Source of the DNA: JBFMHP01 sp040752855
GTDB lineage: Bacteria; Pseudomonadota; Gammaproteobacteria; RBG-16-57-12
NCBI GenBank assembly: GCA_040752855.1
Contig: JBFMHP010000031.1
Location: 12,040-76,039, forward strand
Direction: 5' to 3'
DNA: 64,000 nucleotides
Below are positions 9,344-17,626 of this stretch, one piece after another. Position numbers and translations under genes: made by a program. Position 1 is the stretch's first letter, and every line of letters starts with the position of its first letter. The notes beneath the pieces were generated by a model. The model did no database searches. It was given only the letters and a program-made list of their open reading frames with translations, and was not told where the DNA came from.

Positions 9344-9727
9344 ATGGGTCTGACTAAAAAACGACCGGTCTTCCTCAATCTGCTGCAAATCCGCCTGCCG
9401 GTGACGGGTGTTGTTTCCATCCTGCACCGGGTCAGCGGCGTGGTGCTGGCTCTCTGCGTCCCGTTGTTGATCTATCTCTTCGATCTGTCGGTGCGCGGTC
9501 CGGAAGGTTACGCGCAAGCGCTGGACATGCTCGCGCATCCCGTGGTCAAGCTGCTCGCCACGTTGGGCCTCTGGATGCTGGGCTATCATGCGCTCAATGG
9601 CGTGCGCGTGTTGCTCATCGATATCGATATCGGCGTGCAAAAACCGGCGGCGCGGCGTTCCGCCTGGTGGGTGCATGGCGGTGCGACGCTGATCTTGTTG
9701 CTGGCCATCGCGGTGCTCTGGCGATGA
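9344..9727 (+). CDS. sdhC: succinate dehydrogenase cytochrome b556 subunit
   Basis: Membrane anchor subunit of succinate dehydrogenase (complex II) that binds heme b and ubiquinone with SdhD. The product is 127 residues with three membrane helices (about 30-50, 68-88 and 107-125). The motif SILHRVSGVVLAL (near residue 25) has the conserved Ser/Arg quinone-site residues, and the helix 2 segment LGYHALNGVRVL carries the heme-ligand His. First gene of sdhCDAB; it overlaps sdhD by 4 bases. The 117-base gap to ygfZ should hold the divergent promoters, but no convincing pair of boxes was found. Confidence 0.95.
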   Translation: MGLTKKRPVFLNLLQIRLPVTGVVSILHRVSGVVLALCVPLLIYLFDLSVRGPEGYAQALDMLAHPVVKLLATLGLWMLGYHALNGVRVLLIDIDIGVQKPAARRSAWWVHGGATLILLLAIAVLWR

Positions 9728-10065
9728 GCGGCGGTCTTGGCGGTTTTCGTCCCTGGTTTTTGCAGCGCGTCAGCGCGGTCTACCTGCTCGCCTATCTGAT
9801 CTTTTTCCTGGCGCAGGTGTTGGTCTGCCCGATCGAGGACTATGCCCGTTGGAAGGCGTGGCTGTCCGCGCCGGTCATCTGGATGGCGACGGCGTTGTTT
9901 TTCCTGGCGCTGTTCATGCACATGTGGGTGGGGCTGCGCGATGTGATCCTGGATTATGTCCATCCGTTCGCGCTGCGCGTGGTGTTGCTCACTGGGTTGG
10001 GTGCATTCCTGGCGGCGCTCTCGCTGTGGATCTTCCGGGCCTTGGTGGCGGTGGTGATGCTATGA
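9724..10065 (+). CDS. sdhD: succinate dehydrogenase membrane anchor subunit
   Basis: Second complex II anchor, 113 residues with three membrane helices. The WFLQRVSAVYLL start and HMWVGLRDVILDYVHP (near residue 72) are the family signatures; the Asp-Tyr in DVILDY belongs to the quinone pocket. The start ATG 9724 overlaps the sdhC stop and is chosen over an upstream in-frame start inside sdhC. The gene ends 4 bases into sdhA. Confidence 0.94.
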   Translation: MSGGLGGFRPWFLQRVSAVYLLAYLIFFLAQVLVCPIEDYARWKAWLSAPVIWMATALFFLALFMHMWVGLRDVILDYVHPFALRVVLLTGLGAFLAALSLWIFRALVAVVML

Positions 10066-11825
10066 ATATCGCGCGACGTAAATTCGATACCTTGGTGATC
10101 GGTGCCGGTGGCGGCGGCTTGCGCGCGGCCTTGCAGCTCTCGCAGGACGAGGCCGAGGTCGCGGTGGTCTCGAAGGTCTTCCCGACGCGTTCCCACACGG
10201 TGGCGGCGCAGGGCGGGATCAACGCCGCGCTGGCCAATGTCTCGCCGGACAACTGGCTTTGGCACATGTACGACACCATCAAGGGCAGCGATTATCTCGG
10301 TGACCAGGATGCGATTGAATACATGTGCCGCGCGGCCTCGCATCTGGTGATCGAACTCGAACACGCCGGGGTGCCGTTCTCGCGCCTGGATAACGGCAAG
10401 ATCTATCAGCGTCCCTTCGGCGGCCAGAGCCAGAACTTCGGCGGGGCCCAGGCGGCGCGCACCTGCGCGGCGGCCGACCGTACCGGGCACGCCATCCTGC
10501 ATGCCTTGTATCAGCAGAACATCCGCGCCAAGACGCATTTCTTCGATGAGTTTTTCGCCGTCGATCTGATCCGCGATGAGCAAGGCTACGTGCTCGGCGC
10601 GGTGGTGCTCGAGATCGAAACCGGCGAGCCGATGATCATCGAGGCCAAGACCACGCTGCTCGCCACCGGCGGAGCGGGGCAGATCTACCGCACCAACACC
10701 AATGCGCGCATCAATACGGGCGATGGTCTGGGCATGGCGCTGCGCGCCGGGATTCCGCTGCAGGACATGGAGTTCTTCCAATTCCATCCCACCGGCATCG
10801 CCGGCAAGGGCATGTTGATCACCGAAGGCTCGCGCGGCGAGGGCGGATATTTATTGAATAAGGACGGCGAACGTTTCATGGAACGTTACGCCCCGCATGC
10901 CAAAGACTTGGCCAGCCGTGATGTGGTCAGCCGCGCCATCTATACCGAGGTCAAGGAAGGGCGCGGCTGCGGGCCGAAGGCCGATCATGTGCTGCTCAAA
11001 CTCGATCATCTCGGCGCGGAGGTGGTGGAAAAGCGTCTGCCCGGTATCCGCCAGACCGTCAAGACCTTCCTCAATCTCGACCCGGCCTTCGAGCCGATCC
11101 CGATCTATCCCACCGCGCATTACACCATGGGCGGCATCCCGACCAACCGCCACGGCCAGGTGGTGGTGCCTGCTGGCAACAGCCCCGAGGAGGAGATTCC
11201 CGGTCTGTACGCGGCGGGCGAATGCGCCTGTGTCTCGGTGCACGGCGCCAATCGGCTCGGCGGTAATTCATTGCTCGATATCGTGGTGTTCGGCCGCGCC
11301 GCCGGCAATCACATCCTCTCCTATCTCAAGGAAACGCGTTATCACCGGCCAATGGATCAGAACAGCGTTGATCAGGCCTTGGCCCGGATCGCGCGCTGGG
11401 ATCAGAAGGGCGATGGTGAATCCATCGTCGGTCTGCGCGATGAGATGAAGCAGGTGATGGAGTTCTATTGCGGCGTGTTCCGCAACGAAGAGATCATGCG
11501 CGAAGGCGTGCAGAAGATGGTGGCGATCCAGGCGCGGTTGAAGGACGTGCGTTTGAAGGACCACAGCCGGATCTTCAATACTGCGCGCATCGAAGCGCTG
11601 GAGCTGGAAAATCTCGTCGAAGTGGCGCTGGCCACCGTGGTTTCGGCCGAGGCGCGCAAGGAGAGCCGCGGCGCGCATTCGCGCACCGATTTCACCGAAC
11701 GTGATGACGTGAACTGGCTCAAGCATACGCTGTATTTCAAGGAAGACCGGCGCCTTGAATACAAGCCGGTGCGTCTGAAACCGCTGACGGTGGAGTCCTT
11801 CCCGCCCAAGCTGCGCGTGTATTGA
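10062..11825 (+). CDS. sdhA: succinate dehydrogenase flavoprotein subunit
   Basis: Oxidises succinate to fumarate in the TCA cycle and passes electrons to SdhB. The product is 587 residues, normal for the family, from ATG 10062, which overlaps the sdhD stop. The FAD-binding GAGGGGLRAALQL is at about 14-26. The covalent-FAD His lies in TRSHTVAAQGG (about 43-53). The catalytic region has FHPTGI and the conserved HGANRLGGNSLLD segment. The C-terminal helical domain ends with the typical RRLEYKPVRLKPL. SdhE, encoded three genes downstream, would insert the flavin. Confidence 0.97.
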   Translation: MNIARRKFDTLVIGAGGGGLRAALQLSQDEAEVAVVSKVFPTRSHTVAAQGGINAALANVSPDNWLWHMYDTIKGSDYLGDQDAIEYMCRAASHLVIELEHAGVPFSRLDNGKIYQRPFGGQSQNFGGAQAARTCAAADRTGHAILHALYQQNIRAKTHFFDEFFAVDLIRDEQGYVLGAVVLEIETGEPMIIEAKTTLLATGGAGQIYRTNTNARINTGDGLGMALRAGIPLQDMEFFQFHPTGIAGKGMLITEGSRGEGGYLLNKDGERFMERYAPHAKDLASRDVVSRAIYTEVKEGRGCGPKADHVLLKLDHLGAEVVEKRLPGIRQTVKTFLNLDPAFEPIPIYPTAHYTMGGIPTNRHGQVVVPAGNSPEEEIPGLYAAGECACVSVHGANRLGGNSLLDIVVFGRAAGNHILSYLKETRYHRPMDQNSVDQALARIARWDQKGDGESIVGLRDEMKQVMEFYCGVFRNEEIMREGVQKMVAIQARLKDVRLKDHSRIFNTARIEALELENLVEVALATVVSAEARKESRGAHSRTDFTERDDVNWLKHTLYFKEDRRLEYKPVRLKPLTVESFPPKLRVY

Positions 11826-11834
11826 GGGGGTGCT

Positions 11835-12527
11835 ATGCGTTTTCTGATCTATCGCTACAATCCCGAGACCGACCAGGCGCCTTACATGAAGGAATACGAG
11901 GTGGAGACCACCTCGGGGATGATGCTGCTCGATGCGTTGAAACTCATCAAGGAGATGGACGAGACCTTCGGCTTTCGCTTTTCCTGCGGCGAGGGTGTGT
12001 GCGGCTCGGATGCACTGAGCATCAACGGCCGCAATGGCCTTTCCTGCATCACGCCGCTCACCGAATTGAAAGAGCCGGTGGAGGTGCGCCCGGTGCCGGG
12101 GCTGCCGGTGATCCGCGATCTGATCGTGGACATGACGCAGTTCTATCATCAATACCGCGAGGTCAAACCGTATCTCATGCGCCAGGAGCCCGAGCCGGAG
12201 ACCGAGGTGCTCCAGTCGCCGGAGGATCGGGACAAGCTCGATGGCTTGTACGAGTGCATTCTGTGCGGTTGTTGCACCACCGCCTGTCCCTCGTTCTGGT
12301 GGAATCCCGACAAGTTCCGCGGCCCGGCCGCCTTATTGCAGGCCTGGCGCTTCCTCGCCGACAGCCGCGATCAGGCGACCGAGCAGCGTCTGGCGGAGCT
12401 GGAGGGGCCGTACCGCGTGTTCCGCTGCCACACCATCATGAACTGCGTGGACGTCTGCCCCAAGGGGCTCAATCCCACCGCCGCCATCGGTCACATTAAA
12501 AAGCTGATGCTGAAGAAGAACTCATGA
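11835..12527 (+). CDS. sdhB: succinate dehydrogenase iron-sulfur subunit
   Basis: Carries electrons from the SdhA flavin to quinone through three Fe-S clusters. The 230-residue product has the [2Fe-2S] ligands in FSCGEGVCGSDALSINGRN (about residues 51-69) and a fourth Cys shortly after. The [4Fe-4S] and [3Fe-4S] ligands are in CILCGCCTTACP (about 140-151) and CHTIMNCVDVCPKG (about 198-211). It starts 9 bases after the sdhA stop and overlaps sdhE by 4 bases. Confidence 0.97.
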   Translation: MRFLIYRYNPETDQAPYMKEYEVETTSGMMLLDALKLIKEMDETFGFRFSCGEGVCGSDALSINGRNGLSCITPLTELKEPVEVRPVPGLPVIRDLIVDMTQFYHQYREVKPYLMRQEPEPETEVLQSPEDRDKLDGLYECILCGCCTTACPSFWWNPDKFRGPAALLQAWRFLADSRDQATEQRLAELEGPYRVFRCHTIMNCVDVCPKGLNPTAAIGHIKKLMLKKNS

Positions 12528-12766
12528 ACGAGCGCACCCGGCTGCAATGGCAGTGTCGGCGCGGCATGCTGGAATTGGATCTGCTGCTCCAGTCCTTTTT
12601 GGATCACGGCTATGACCGGCTCGATGCCGAGGCCAGGCAGGCGTTCGACCAACTGCTGGACTACCCCGATCAATTGCTGCTGGAATATCTGATGGAACTC
12701 TCCCAACCCCTCGATGCAAGGATCGCGCATGTCATCAAGTGTATTCGACAGACCGCTGCGGCTTGA
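12524..12766 (+). CDS. sdhE: FAD assembly factor SdhE
   Basis: An 80-residue SdhE/YgfY protein that helps attach FAD covalently to SdhA. The hallmark RRGMLELD (about residues 12-19), with the conserved Arg-Gly, is present, followed by FDQLLDYPDQLLLEYLM. It overlaps sdhB (ATGA), so it is translated with the complex it matures. In E. coli sdhE is paired with cptA (ygfX) away from sdhCDAB; here the pair sits directly after sdhB. Confidence 0.93.
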   Translation: MNERTRLQWQCRRGMLELDLLLQSFLDHGYDRLDAEARQAFDQLLDYPDQLLLEYLMELSQPLDARIAHVIKCIRQTAAA

Positions 12767-13190
12767 GCTCAAGCCTTCCCGTTATTTGTACCTTCTCATT
12801 CTGATCGGCTACGGCGGCGCGCTGTTGCTGCTCTGGCTGACGCCGTTGTGGTGGCCGGTGAAGCTGTTGTTGACCTTGGCGCTGCTGGGTGATGGGTGGC
12901 GGCAGGTGCGCCGGCATGTCTGGTACCGTCATTGCGCCGCCATCCCGGCATTGATCTGGCACGAGGATGGGCGCTGGGTGGTGCCGGGGGACGGGACGAG
13001 GGAAGACAGCGAACTGACGCTCAAACAGTCCTTTGTCCATCCCTGGTTGGTGGTGCTCAACTTCGCGGCGGGACGCTGGAGAACGAACTCAGTGGTGATC
13101 CTGCCCGATGCCCTGGAGCACGACACCTTCAGGCGCTTGCGTGTGCGTCTCCGGATGGAGGGAGGTAGTTCGGCGGCGCAAGCACCGTAG
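12729..13190 (+). CDS. cptA: YgfX/CptA family inner-membrane protein
   Basis: A 153-residue protein with two closely spaced membrane helices (about residues 20-60), then a soluble domain containing SFVHPWLVVLNF and VVILPDAL. This is the YgfX layout. In E. coli YgfX/CptA was described as the toxin of a type IV toxin-antitoxin pair with YgfY (SdhE), although SdhE's main role is flavinylation; the toxin role here is only inferred. The start is taken as ATG 12729, inside the sdhE end. Its last 62 bases overlap the 3' end of the convergent nadB. Confidence 0.82.
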   Translation: MSSSVFDRPLRLELKPSRYLYLLILIGYGGALLLLWLTPLWWPVKLLLTLALLGDGWRQVRRHVWYRHCAAIPALIWHEDGRWVVPGDGTREDSELTLKQSFVHPWLVVLNFAAGRWRTNSVVILPDALEHDTFRRLRVRLRMEGGSSAAQAP

Positions 13191-14772
13191 GCCGGGGTGT
13201 GTGCCGGGTGTCAGGGGTTGGGTAGTCCAGCGTGTAATGCAGTCCGCGACTTTCTTTGCGCTGCATCGCGCACTCGATGATCAGCGCGGCGACTAAGACC
13301 AGGTTGCGCAGTTCGATCAGGTCGTTGGTGACGCGGAAGTTGCCGTAATACTCATCGATTTCGTTGGTCAACAGCTCGACGCGGCGCTTGGCGCGCTGCA
13401 GGCGTTTATCGGTGCGCACGATCCCGACGTAGTCCCACATGAAGCGGCGCAGTTCATCCCAGTTATGCGAGACCACCACTTCTTCATCCGAATCCGCCAC
13501 CCGGCTCTCATCCCATGCCGGAATCGGCGGCGGCGCGGGCAGCTGCGGCAGACGCGCGATGATGTCTTCCTGTGCCGACTGCGAGAACACCATGCATTCG
13601 AGCAGGGAGTTGCTGGCCATGCGATTGGCCCCGTGCAGTCCGGTGTAAGCCGTTTCCCCGATGGCGTAGAGATTATCGATATCGGTGCGTCCGCGCAGGT
13701 CGGTCTTAACGCCGCCGCAGGTGTAATGCGCCGCCGGCACCACCGGGATGGGCTCACGCGTGATGTCGAAGCCGAATTCCAAGCATTTTTGATACACGTT
13801 CGGGAAATGCTTGATGATGAAGTCCGCTGGCTTGTGGCTGATGTCGAGATACACGAAGTCCGAACCCAGGCGCTTCATTTCATGGTCGATGGCGCGTGCC
13901 ACGATATCGCGCGGTGCGAGTTCCTCCCGGGGGTCGAAACGGTGCATGAAACGGCTGCCGTCGGGCAGGCGCAGCGTGGCCCCTTCGCCGCGCAAGGCCT
14001 CGGTAATGAGGAAGGATTTCGCCTTCGGGTGATACAGGCAGGTCGGATGGAATTGAATGAATTCCATGTTCGCCACCCGGCAGCCCGCGCGCCAAGCCAT
14101 GGCGATGCCATCGCCGGTGGAGACGTCGGGATTGCTGGTATACAGATACACCTTGCTCGCCCCGCCGCTGGCCAGCACCGCCGCGCGGGCGCTGATGGTC
14201 TTGACGCGCCCGGTATCCCGGTCGAAGACATAGGCGCCCACCACCTGATTGCCGGGCAGCCCCAGTTTGCGCGAGGTGACCAGATCAATGGCGATGTGGC
14301 GTTCGTGGATCTTGATGTTGGGGTGTTGCCGTACCTGATCCACCAAGGTGGTCTCGATGGCGCGCCCGGTGGCATCATCGGCATGGATCACGCGGCGATG
14401 GCTGTGCCCGCCTTCCCGGGTGAGGTGGAACTCGCTGCCGCCGGCGTCCTCACCCGAGGCTCGGGTGAATTTGACACCCTGTTCCACCAGCCAATGGACC
14501 TGCTCGGCGCCGTGCTTGACGACATGCCTGACCACCCCTTCGTCGCAGAGACCGGCCCCGGCATCGAGGGTATCCGCCAGGTGCGACTCAATCGAATCCT
14601 GATCGTCCAGCACCGCCGAAATCCCGCCTTGGGCATAGAAGGTGGAGCCCTCCGTGAGGCCTCTTTTGGCAATCACACAGACCTTGGCATGGTCCGCCAG
14701 GCGCAAGGCGAGGCTCAGCCCGGAGACGCCGCTGCCGATGATCAGGATGTCGCAATGGTGGTCAGCATTCAT
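13129..14772 (-). CDS. nadB: L-aspartate oxidase
   Basis: First enzyme of de novo NAD synthesis, oxidising L-aspartate to iminoaspartate with FAD. The 547-residue product has the dinucleotide-binding IIGSGVSGLSLALRLA at about 11-26, TEGSTFYAQGGISAVL, the active-site HPTCLYHP region, and GLHGANRMASNSLLE in the substrate-capping part. It is a paralogue of SdhA, but the ASNSLLECMVF segment and overall pattern are NadB-specific. Divergent from rpoE, as in E. coli, and overlapping cptA tail to tail. nadA and nadC are not in the window. Confidence 0.96.
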   Translation of the reverse strand: MNADHHCDILIIGSGVSGLSLALRLADHAKVCVIAKRGLTEGSTFYAQGGISAVLDDQDSIESHLADTLDAGAGLCDEGVVRHVVKHGAEQVHWLVEQGVKFTRASGEDAGGSEFHLTREGGHSHRRVIHADDATGRAIETTLVDQVRQHPNIKIHERHIAIDLVTSRKLGLPGNQVVGAYVFDRDTGRVKTISARAAVLASGGASKVYLYTSNPDVSTGDGIAMAWRAGCRVANMEFIQFHPTCLYHPKAKSFLITEALRGEGATLRLPDGSRFMHRFDPREELAPRDIVARAIDHEMKRLGSDFVYLDISHKPADFIIKHFPNVYQKCLEFGFDITREPIPVVPAAHYTCGGVKTDLRGRTDIDNLYAIGETAYTGLHGANRMASNSLLECMVFSQSAQEDIIARLPQLPAPPPIPAWDESRVADSDEEVVVSHNWDELRRFMWDYVGIVRTDKRLQRAKRRVELLTNEIDEYYGNFRVTNDLIELRNLVLVAALIIECAMQRKESRGLHYTLDYPTPDTRHTPRPTVLAPPNYLPPSGDAHASA

Positions 14773-14876
14773 GAAAATAAAGTGATATTTTAGTAAAAAC
14801 AGTATGTTATGCTATATAAGACAAGTGCTATTGTGAATTAATTTCATATAATACGCCAGATACGGGCAATTTTAGC

Positions 14877-14903
14877 GAACTATCCTGAAAAGCCTTGGTC
14901 TAC
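14877..14903 (+). promoter_or_regulatory. candidate sigma-E promoter of rpoE
   Basis: GAACTA at 14877-14882, a 16-base spacer, then TCTAC at 14899-14903. This is close to the sigma-E pattern GAACTT-N16-TCTGA. It sits 52 bases before the rpoE start, where autoregulation is expected from other gammaproteobacteria. A TATAAT sequence at 14847-14852 could be part of a housekeeping promoter, but no good -35 box precedes it. Confidence 0.6.
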
Positions 14904-14954
14904 TATCGATGCGGGCAAGCAGTTTCGCCCGCTGGGGAAAGGAGAAAGGCCCGA

Positions 14955-15533
14955 ATGGGCGAACAGAATTCTGATCGGGAGCTGGTTGAACGAGTTCAGA
15001 AGGGTGATAAAAAGGCATTTGATCTGCTGGTGGTCAAATACCAATACAAAATCATCAAACTGGTCTCCCGTTACATCCACGAGCCGAGCGAGGCCCAGGA
15101 TGTCGCCCAGGATGCCTTTATCAAGGCCTACCGGGCCTTGCCGAGCTTTCGGGGTGAGAGCGCGTTTTATACGTGGTTGTATCGGATTGCGACCAATACC
15201 GCCAAGAACCATTTGGTGGCGCAGCAACGCCGGCAGACCGATGTGGTGATCGATGATGAAGAGGCGCTGCAGCGGGAGAGCAAAATCGGACTCGACGATA
15301 TCGAGACTCCGGACAATGTGCTGATCAGGGACGAGGTGGAGAGAACGGTATTCGAGGCGATCGAGAGCTTGCCGGACGATCTCAAGACAGCGATATCGCT
15401 GCGCGAGCTCGACGGACTGAGCTATGAAGAGATCGCCGAGGCGATGGACTGCCCTGTCGGTACCGTGCGTTCACGGATCTTCCGGGCGCGTGAAACAATA
15501 AGCAACAAGTTACGGGCATTATTGGGCGAATAG
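14955..15533 (+). CDS. rpoE: RNA polymerase sigma factor RpoE (AlgU type)
   Basis: Extracytoplasmic-function sigma factor for envelope stress. The 192-residue product from ATG 14955 starts MGEQNSDRELVERVQ, the usual ECF02 beginning; AGGAGAAAGG lies just upstream. Region 2 (DLLVVKYQYKI to AQDVAQDAFIKAYRALPSFRG) and region 4 (LPDDLKTAISLRELDGLSYEEIAEAMDCPVG) are intact. It heads rpoE-rseA-rseB-rseC-degP, the same layout as algU-mucABCD of Pseudomonas. Confidence 0.97.
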   Translation: MGEQNSDRELVERVQKGDKKAFDLLVVKYQYKIIKLVSRYIHEPSEAQDVAQDAFIKAYRALPSFRGESAFYTWLYRIATNTAKNHLVAQQRRQTDVVIDDEEALQRESKIGLDDIETPDNVLIRDEVERTVFEAIESLPDDLKTAISLRELDGLSYEEIAEAMDCPVGTVRSRIFRARETISNKLRALLGE

Positions 15534-15550
15534 ATCTTGAGGAATCGGCA

Positions 15551-16144
15551 ATGAGCAATTCGGAGCAAGTGGGGACTCAGGTTTCATCGTTTGTGGATGG
15601 CGAGATGACGCAGGCCGAGGTGGAGCTGTTACTCAAACGCCTGAGCCAGAATGAGGAGTTGCAAAGGCAGTGGCGTTATTCCCATCTGATCAGTGACACC
15701 CTGAAAAACCAGCTTCCCGCTCAGATCGATTCCGGGTTTGCCGCGCGGGTCTCCCTGGCGCTCAGCAGCGAAGCGGCGCATACTCATAATGGGGCGCGCC
15801 GGGCGTCGTTATTCAAGAAGGTGGCCGGCGGGGCGGTGGCCGCCTCGGTTGCCGCCATGGGTGTTGGGGCCGTATTGCTTGTGGCGCAGCAGCAGGGCGG
15901 CATCACGAACCTTGCCAGCATGACAGCGCAAGGGCAGCAGCCCGCCGAGAAGATAGTCTTTGCCGCTTCCGGTCAGCGCGGCGGCAATGAAGCCGTAGTG
16001 CTGGTGGGTGCGAACGAGGCGGCAAACCCGCAGATCGATTCGCGCATGAACAAATATCTGGTCAATCATAGCGAATACGCTGTTGGCGTGAATATGCAAA
16101 GTGTACTGCCGTACGCCAGGATAGTGGGGCAGCCGGTAAAGTAA
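15551..16144 (+). CDS. rseA: anti-sigma-E factor RseA/MucA
   Basis: Membrane-spanning anti-sigma factor that holds RpoE inactive until cleaved by DegS/RseP-type proteases. The 197 residues contain an N-terminal sigma-binding domain (VSSFVDGEMTQAEVELLLKRL, about 10-30, then RQWRYSHLISDTL), a single membrane helix (about 92-117, Ala/Val/Gly-rich) and a periplasmic domain ending SVLPYARIVGQPVK. The gene starts 17 bases after rpoE. In the order of this operon, RseB would protect the periplasmic part. Confidence 0.93.
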   Translation: MSNSEQVGTQVSSFVDGEMTQAEVELLLKRLSQNEELQRQWRYSHLISDTLKNQLPAQIDSGFAARVSLALSSEAAHTHNGARRASLFKKVAGGAVAASVAAMGVGAVLLVAQQQGGITNLASMTAQGQQPAEKIVFAASGQRGGNEAVVLVGANEAANPQIDSRMNKYLVNHSEYAVGVNMQSVLPYARIVGQPVK

Positions 16145-16156
16145 TCGTGGAGTCTT

Positions 16157-17143
16157 ATGCGTGCAGTTCAGTGCTACTGGCTTTTGCTGATCACCGTTTT
16201 TTCCGGGAGCGCATTCGCCGAAAATAACACGCATAACGCCATGGAGTGGCTCGACCGTATGATTTCTGCGCAGCAGAAACTCAATTATCATGGCACCTTC
16301 GTTTATTTTCATGACGGCAACCTCGAATCGATGAAGGTGTTTCACGCCTCCGGTGAGGCCGGGGAGCGAGAGCGGTTGATCCATCTTAACGGCACCGCCC
16401 GTGAGGTGGTGCGCAACAACGACATCGTTACCTGCATTTTTCCGAACGATAAGCTCGTGGTCGTGGACAAGCGCCATGGGCGGCGCGGTTTTTCGCCCTT
16501 GCTCAGCACCAAGAACATCGCGGCCTTCGAGCAGAATTACCGATTGCAGCTTAGTGAAAAAACCGATCGTGTTGCCGGTCAGATGGCGCGCCTGATCGAA
16601 GTCGAGCCCAAAGATGCCTTTCGTTACGGCTACCGGCTCTGGGTGAATGATCAGGGATTGCTGTTGCGCGCGGATCTGGTCGATGAAAACAAGAAGCTCA
16701 TTGAGCAGATCATGTTCACCGAACTCACCGTGGTGAACGACATACCGCATGATGTGCTCATTCCGTCAATCGATTTGACCGGATTTGTCTGGTATCGCCA
16801 GGATCAAATCGTGGATATGGCCAACAATCAAAGTGAAGCCGGTTGGAAGGTCGGGGTGCTGCCCAGGGGGTTTGCGCTCAAGCTCTATCATCAACGCAAG
16901 CCGGAAAAGGCCGGTGAGAACATGCTGGAGCATCTGGTGATCACCGACGGCCTCGCGTCGATCTCGGTTTTCATCGAGCCGACGCCCGCGGATGCCAAGC
17001 AGGAGATCAAGACCTTTCAGATGGGTGCGCTGAATGTGCACACCACCTTCAAGGGTGAATATCAAGTAACAGTGTTGGGCGATGTGCCGTCGGCGACGGT
17101 GCAGAAGATCGCGCAATCCGTCACCAGGGTAAGCAGGAAATGA
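16157..17143 (+). CDS. rseB: sigma-E regulatory protein RseB/MucB
   Basis: Periplasmic protein that binds RseA and senses mislocalised lipopolysaccharide or lipoprotein. The 328-residue product has a signal peptide (about 1-21, ending SAFA), an N-terminal LolA/LolB-like domain beginning MEWLDRMISAQQKLNYHGTFVYFH, and a smaller C-terminal domain (from about residue 215) with WKVGVLPRGFAL. It overlaps rseC by 4 bases. Confidence 0.94.
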   Translation: MRAVQCYWLLLITVFSGSAFAENNTHNAMEWLDRMISAQQKLNYHGTFVYFHDGNLESMKVFHASGEAGERERLIHLNGTAREVVRNNDIVTCIFPNDKLVVVDKRHGRRGFSPLLSTKNIAAFEQNYRLQLSEKTDRVAGQMARLIEVEPKDAFRYGYRLWVNDQGLLLRADLVDENKKLIEQIMFTELTVVNDIPHDVLIPSIDLTGFVWYRQDQIVDMANNQSEAGWKVGVLPRGFALKLYHQRKPEKAGENMLEHLVITDGLASISVFIEPTPADAKQEIKTFQMGALNVHTTFKGEYQVTVLGDVPSATVQKIAQSVTRVSRK

Positions 17144-17610
17144 TTGAAGAAACGGCGCGTGTCGTTGCGATTGAGGGAGAATTTGCCTGGGTGGAGACCG
17201 AGCGCAAGTCCACTTGCCAAAGCTGCGCTGCAAACAAAGGCTGCGGTACCGCGGTTTTGAGTCAAACGGTCGGAAAGCGCCTGGCCAGGATGAAGGCCTT
17301 GAACGAGGCAAAGGCGCGCGTGGGCGCGCGGGTTTTGGTCGGTATCGATGAGCAGGCCTTGGTCAGGGGGTCGCTTGCCGTTTACGGCGTGCCGCTTGCC
17401 TGCATGCTGGGTGCGGCCATCGTGATGGATCTCTTGGTGGGCGCGGAGCTCGCCGTTATACTGGGCGGGATGCTGGGGCTGGCGGGCGGATTTTTCTGGC
17501 TCAGGTATTTCGCGGAACGCATCAGCAAGAATGCGAACTATCAAGCCGTTATATTGCGGGAAATCGCGCAAGATCAGCCTACCATTGTCCTGCATTCGGT
17601 GCAGTCTTAA
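17140..17610 (+). CDS. rseC: RseC/MucC family membrane protein
   Basis: A 156-residue inner-membrane protein with an N-terminal Cys cluster, CQSCAANKGCG (about 25-35), and two membrane helices (about 85-105 and 107-127). This is the RseC/MucC pattern. The family positively affects sigma-E activity and has also been linked to Rsx/Rnf-type electron-transfer complexes. The Cys cluster suggests a redox or metal-binding role, but this is not settled. It starts inside the rseB stop. Confidence 0.9.
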   Translation: MIEETARVVAIEGEFAWVETERKSTCQSCAANKGCGTAVLSQTVGKRLARMKALNEAKARVGARVLVGIDEQALVRGSLAVYGVPLACMLGAAIVMDLLVGAELAVILGGMLGLAGGFFWLRYFAERISKNANYQAVILREIAQDQPTIVLHSVQS

Positions 17611-17626
17611 TCATTCAGGAGTATTT

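Noticed and set aside
13465..14793. 442-codon open frame antisense to nadB
   Set aside because: Shadow of nadB; the true frame has all catalytic motifs.
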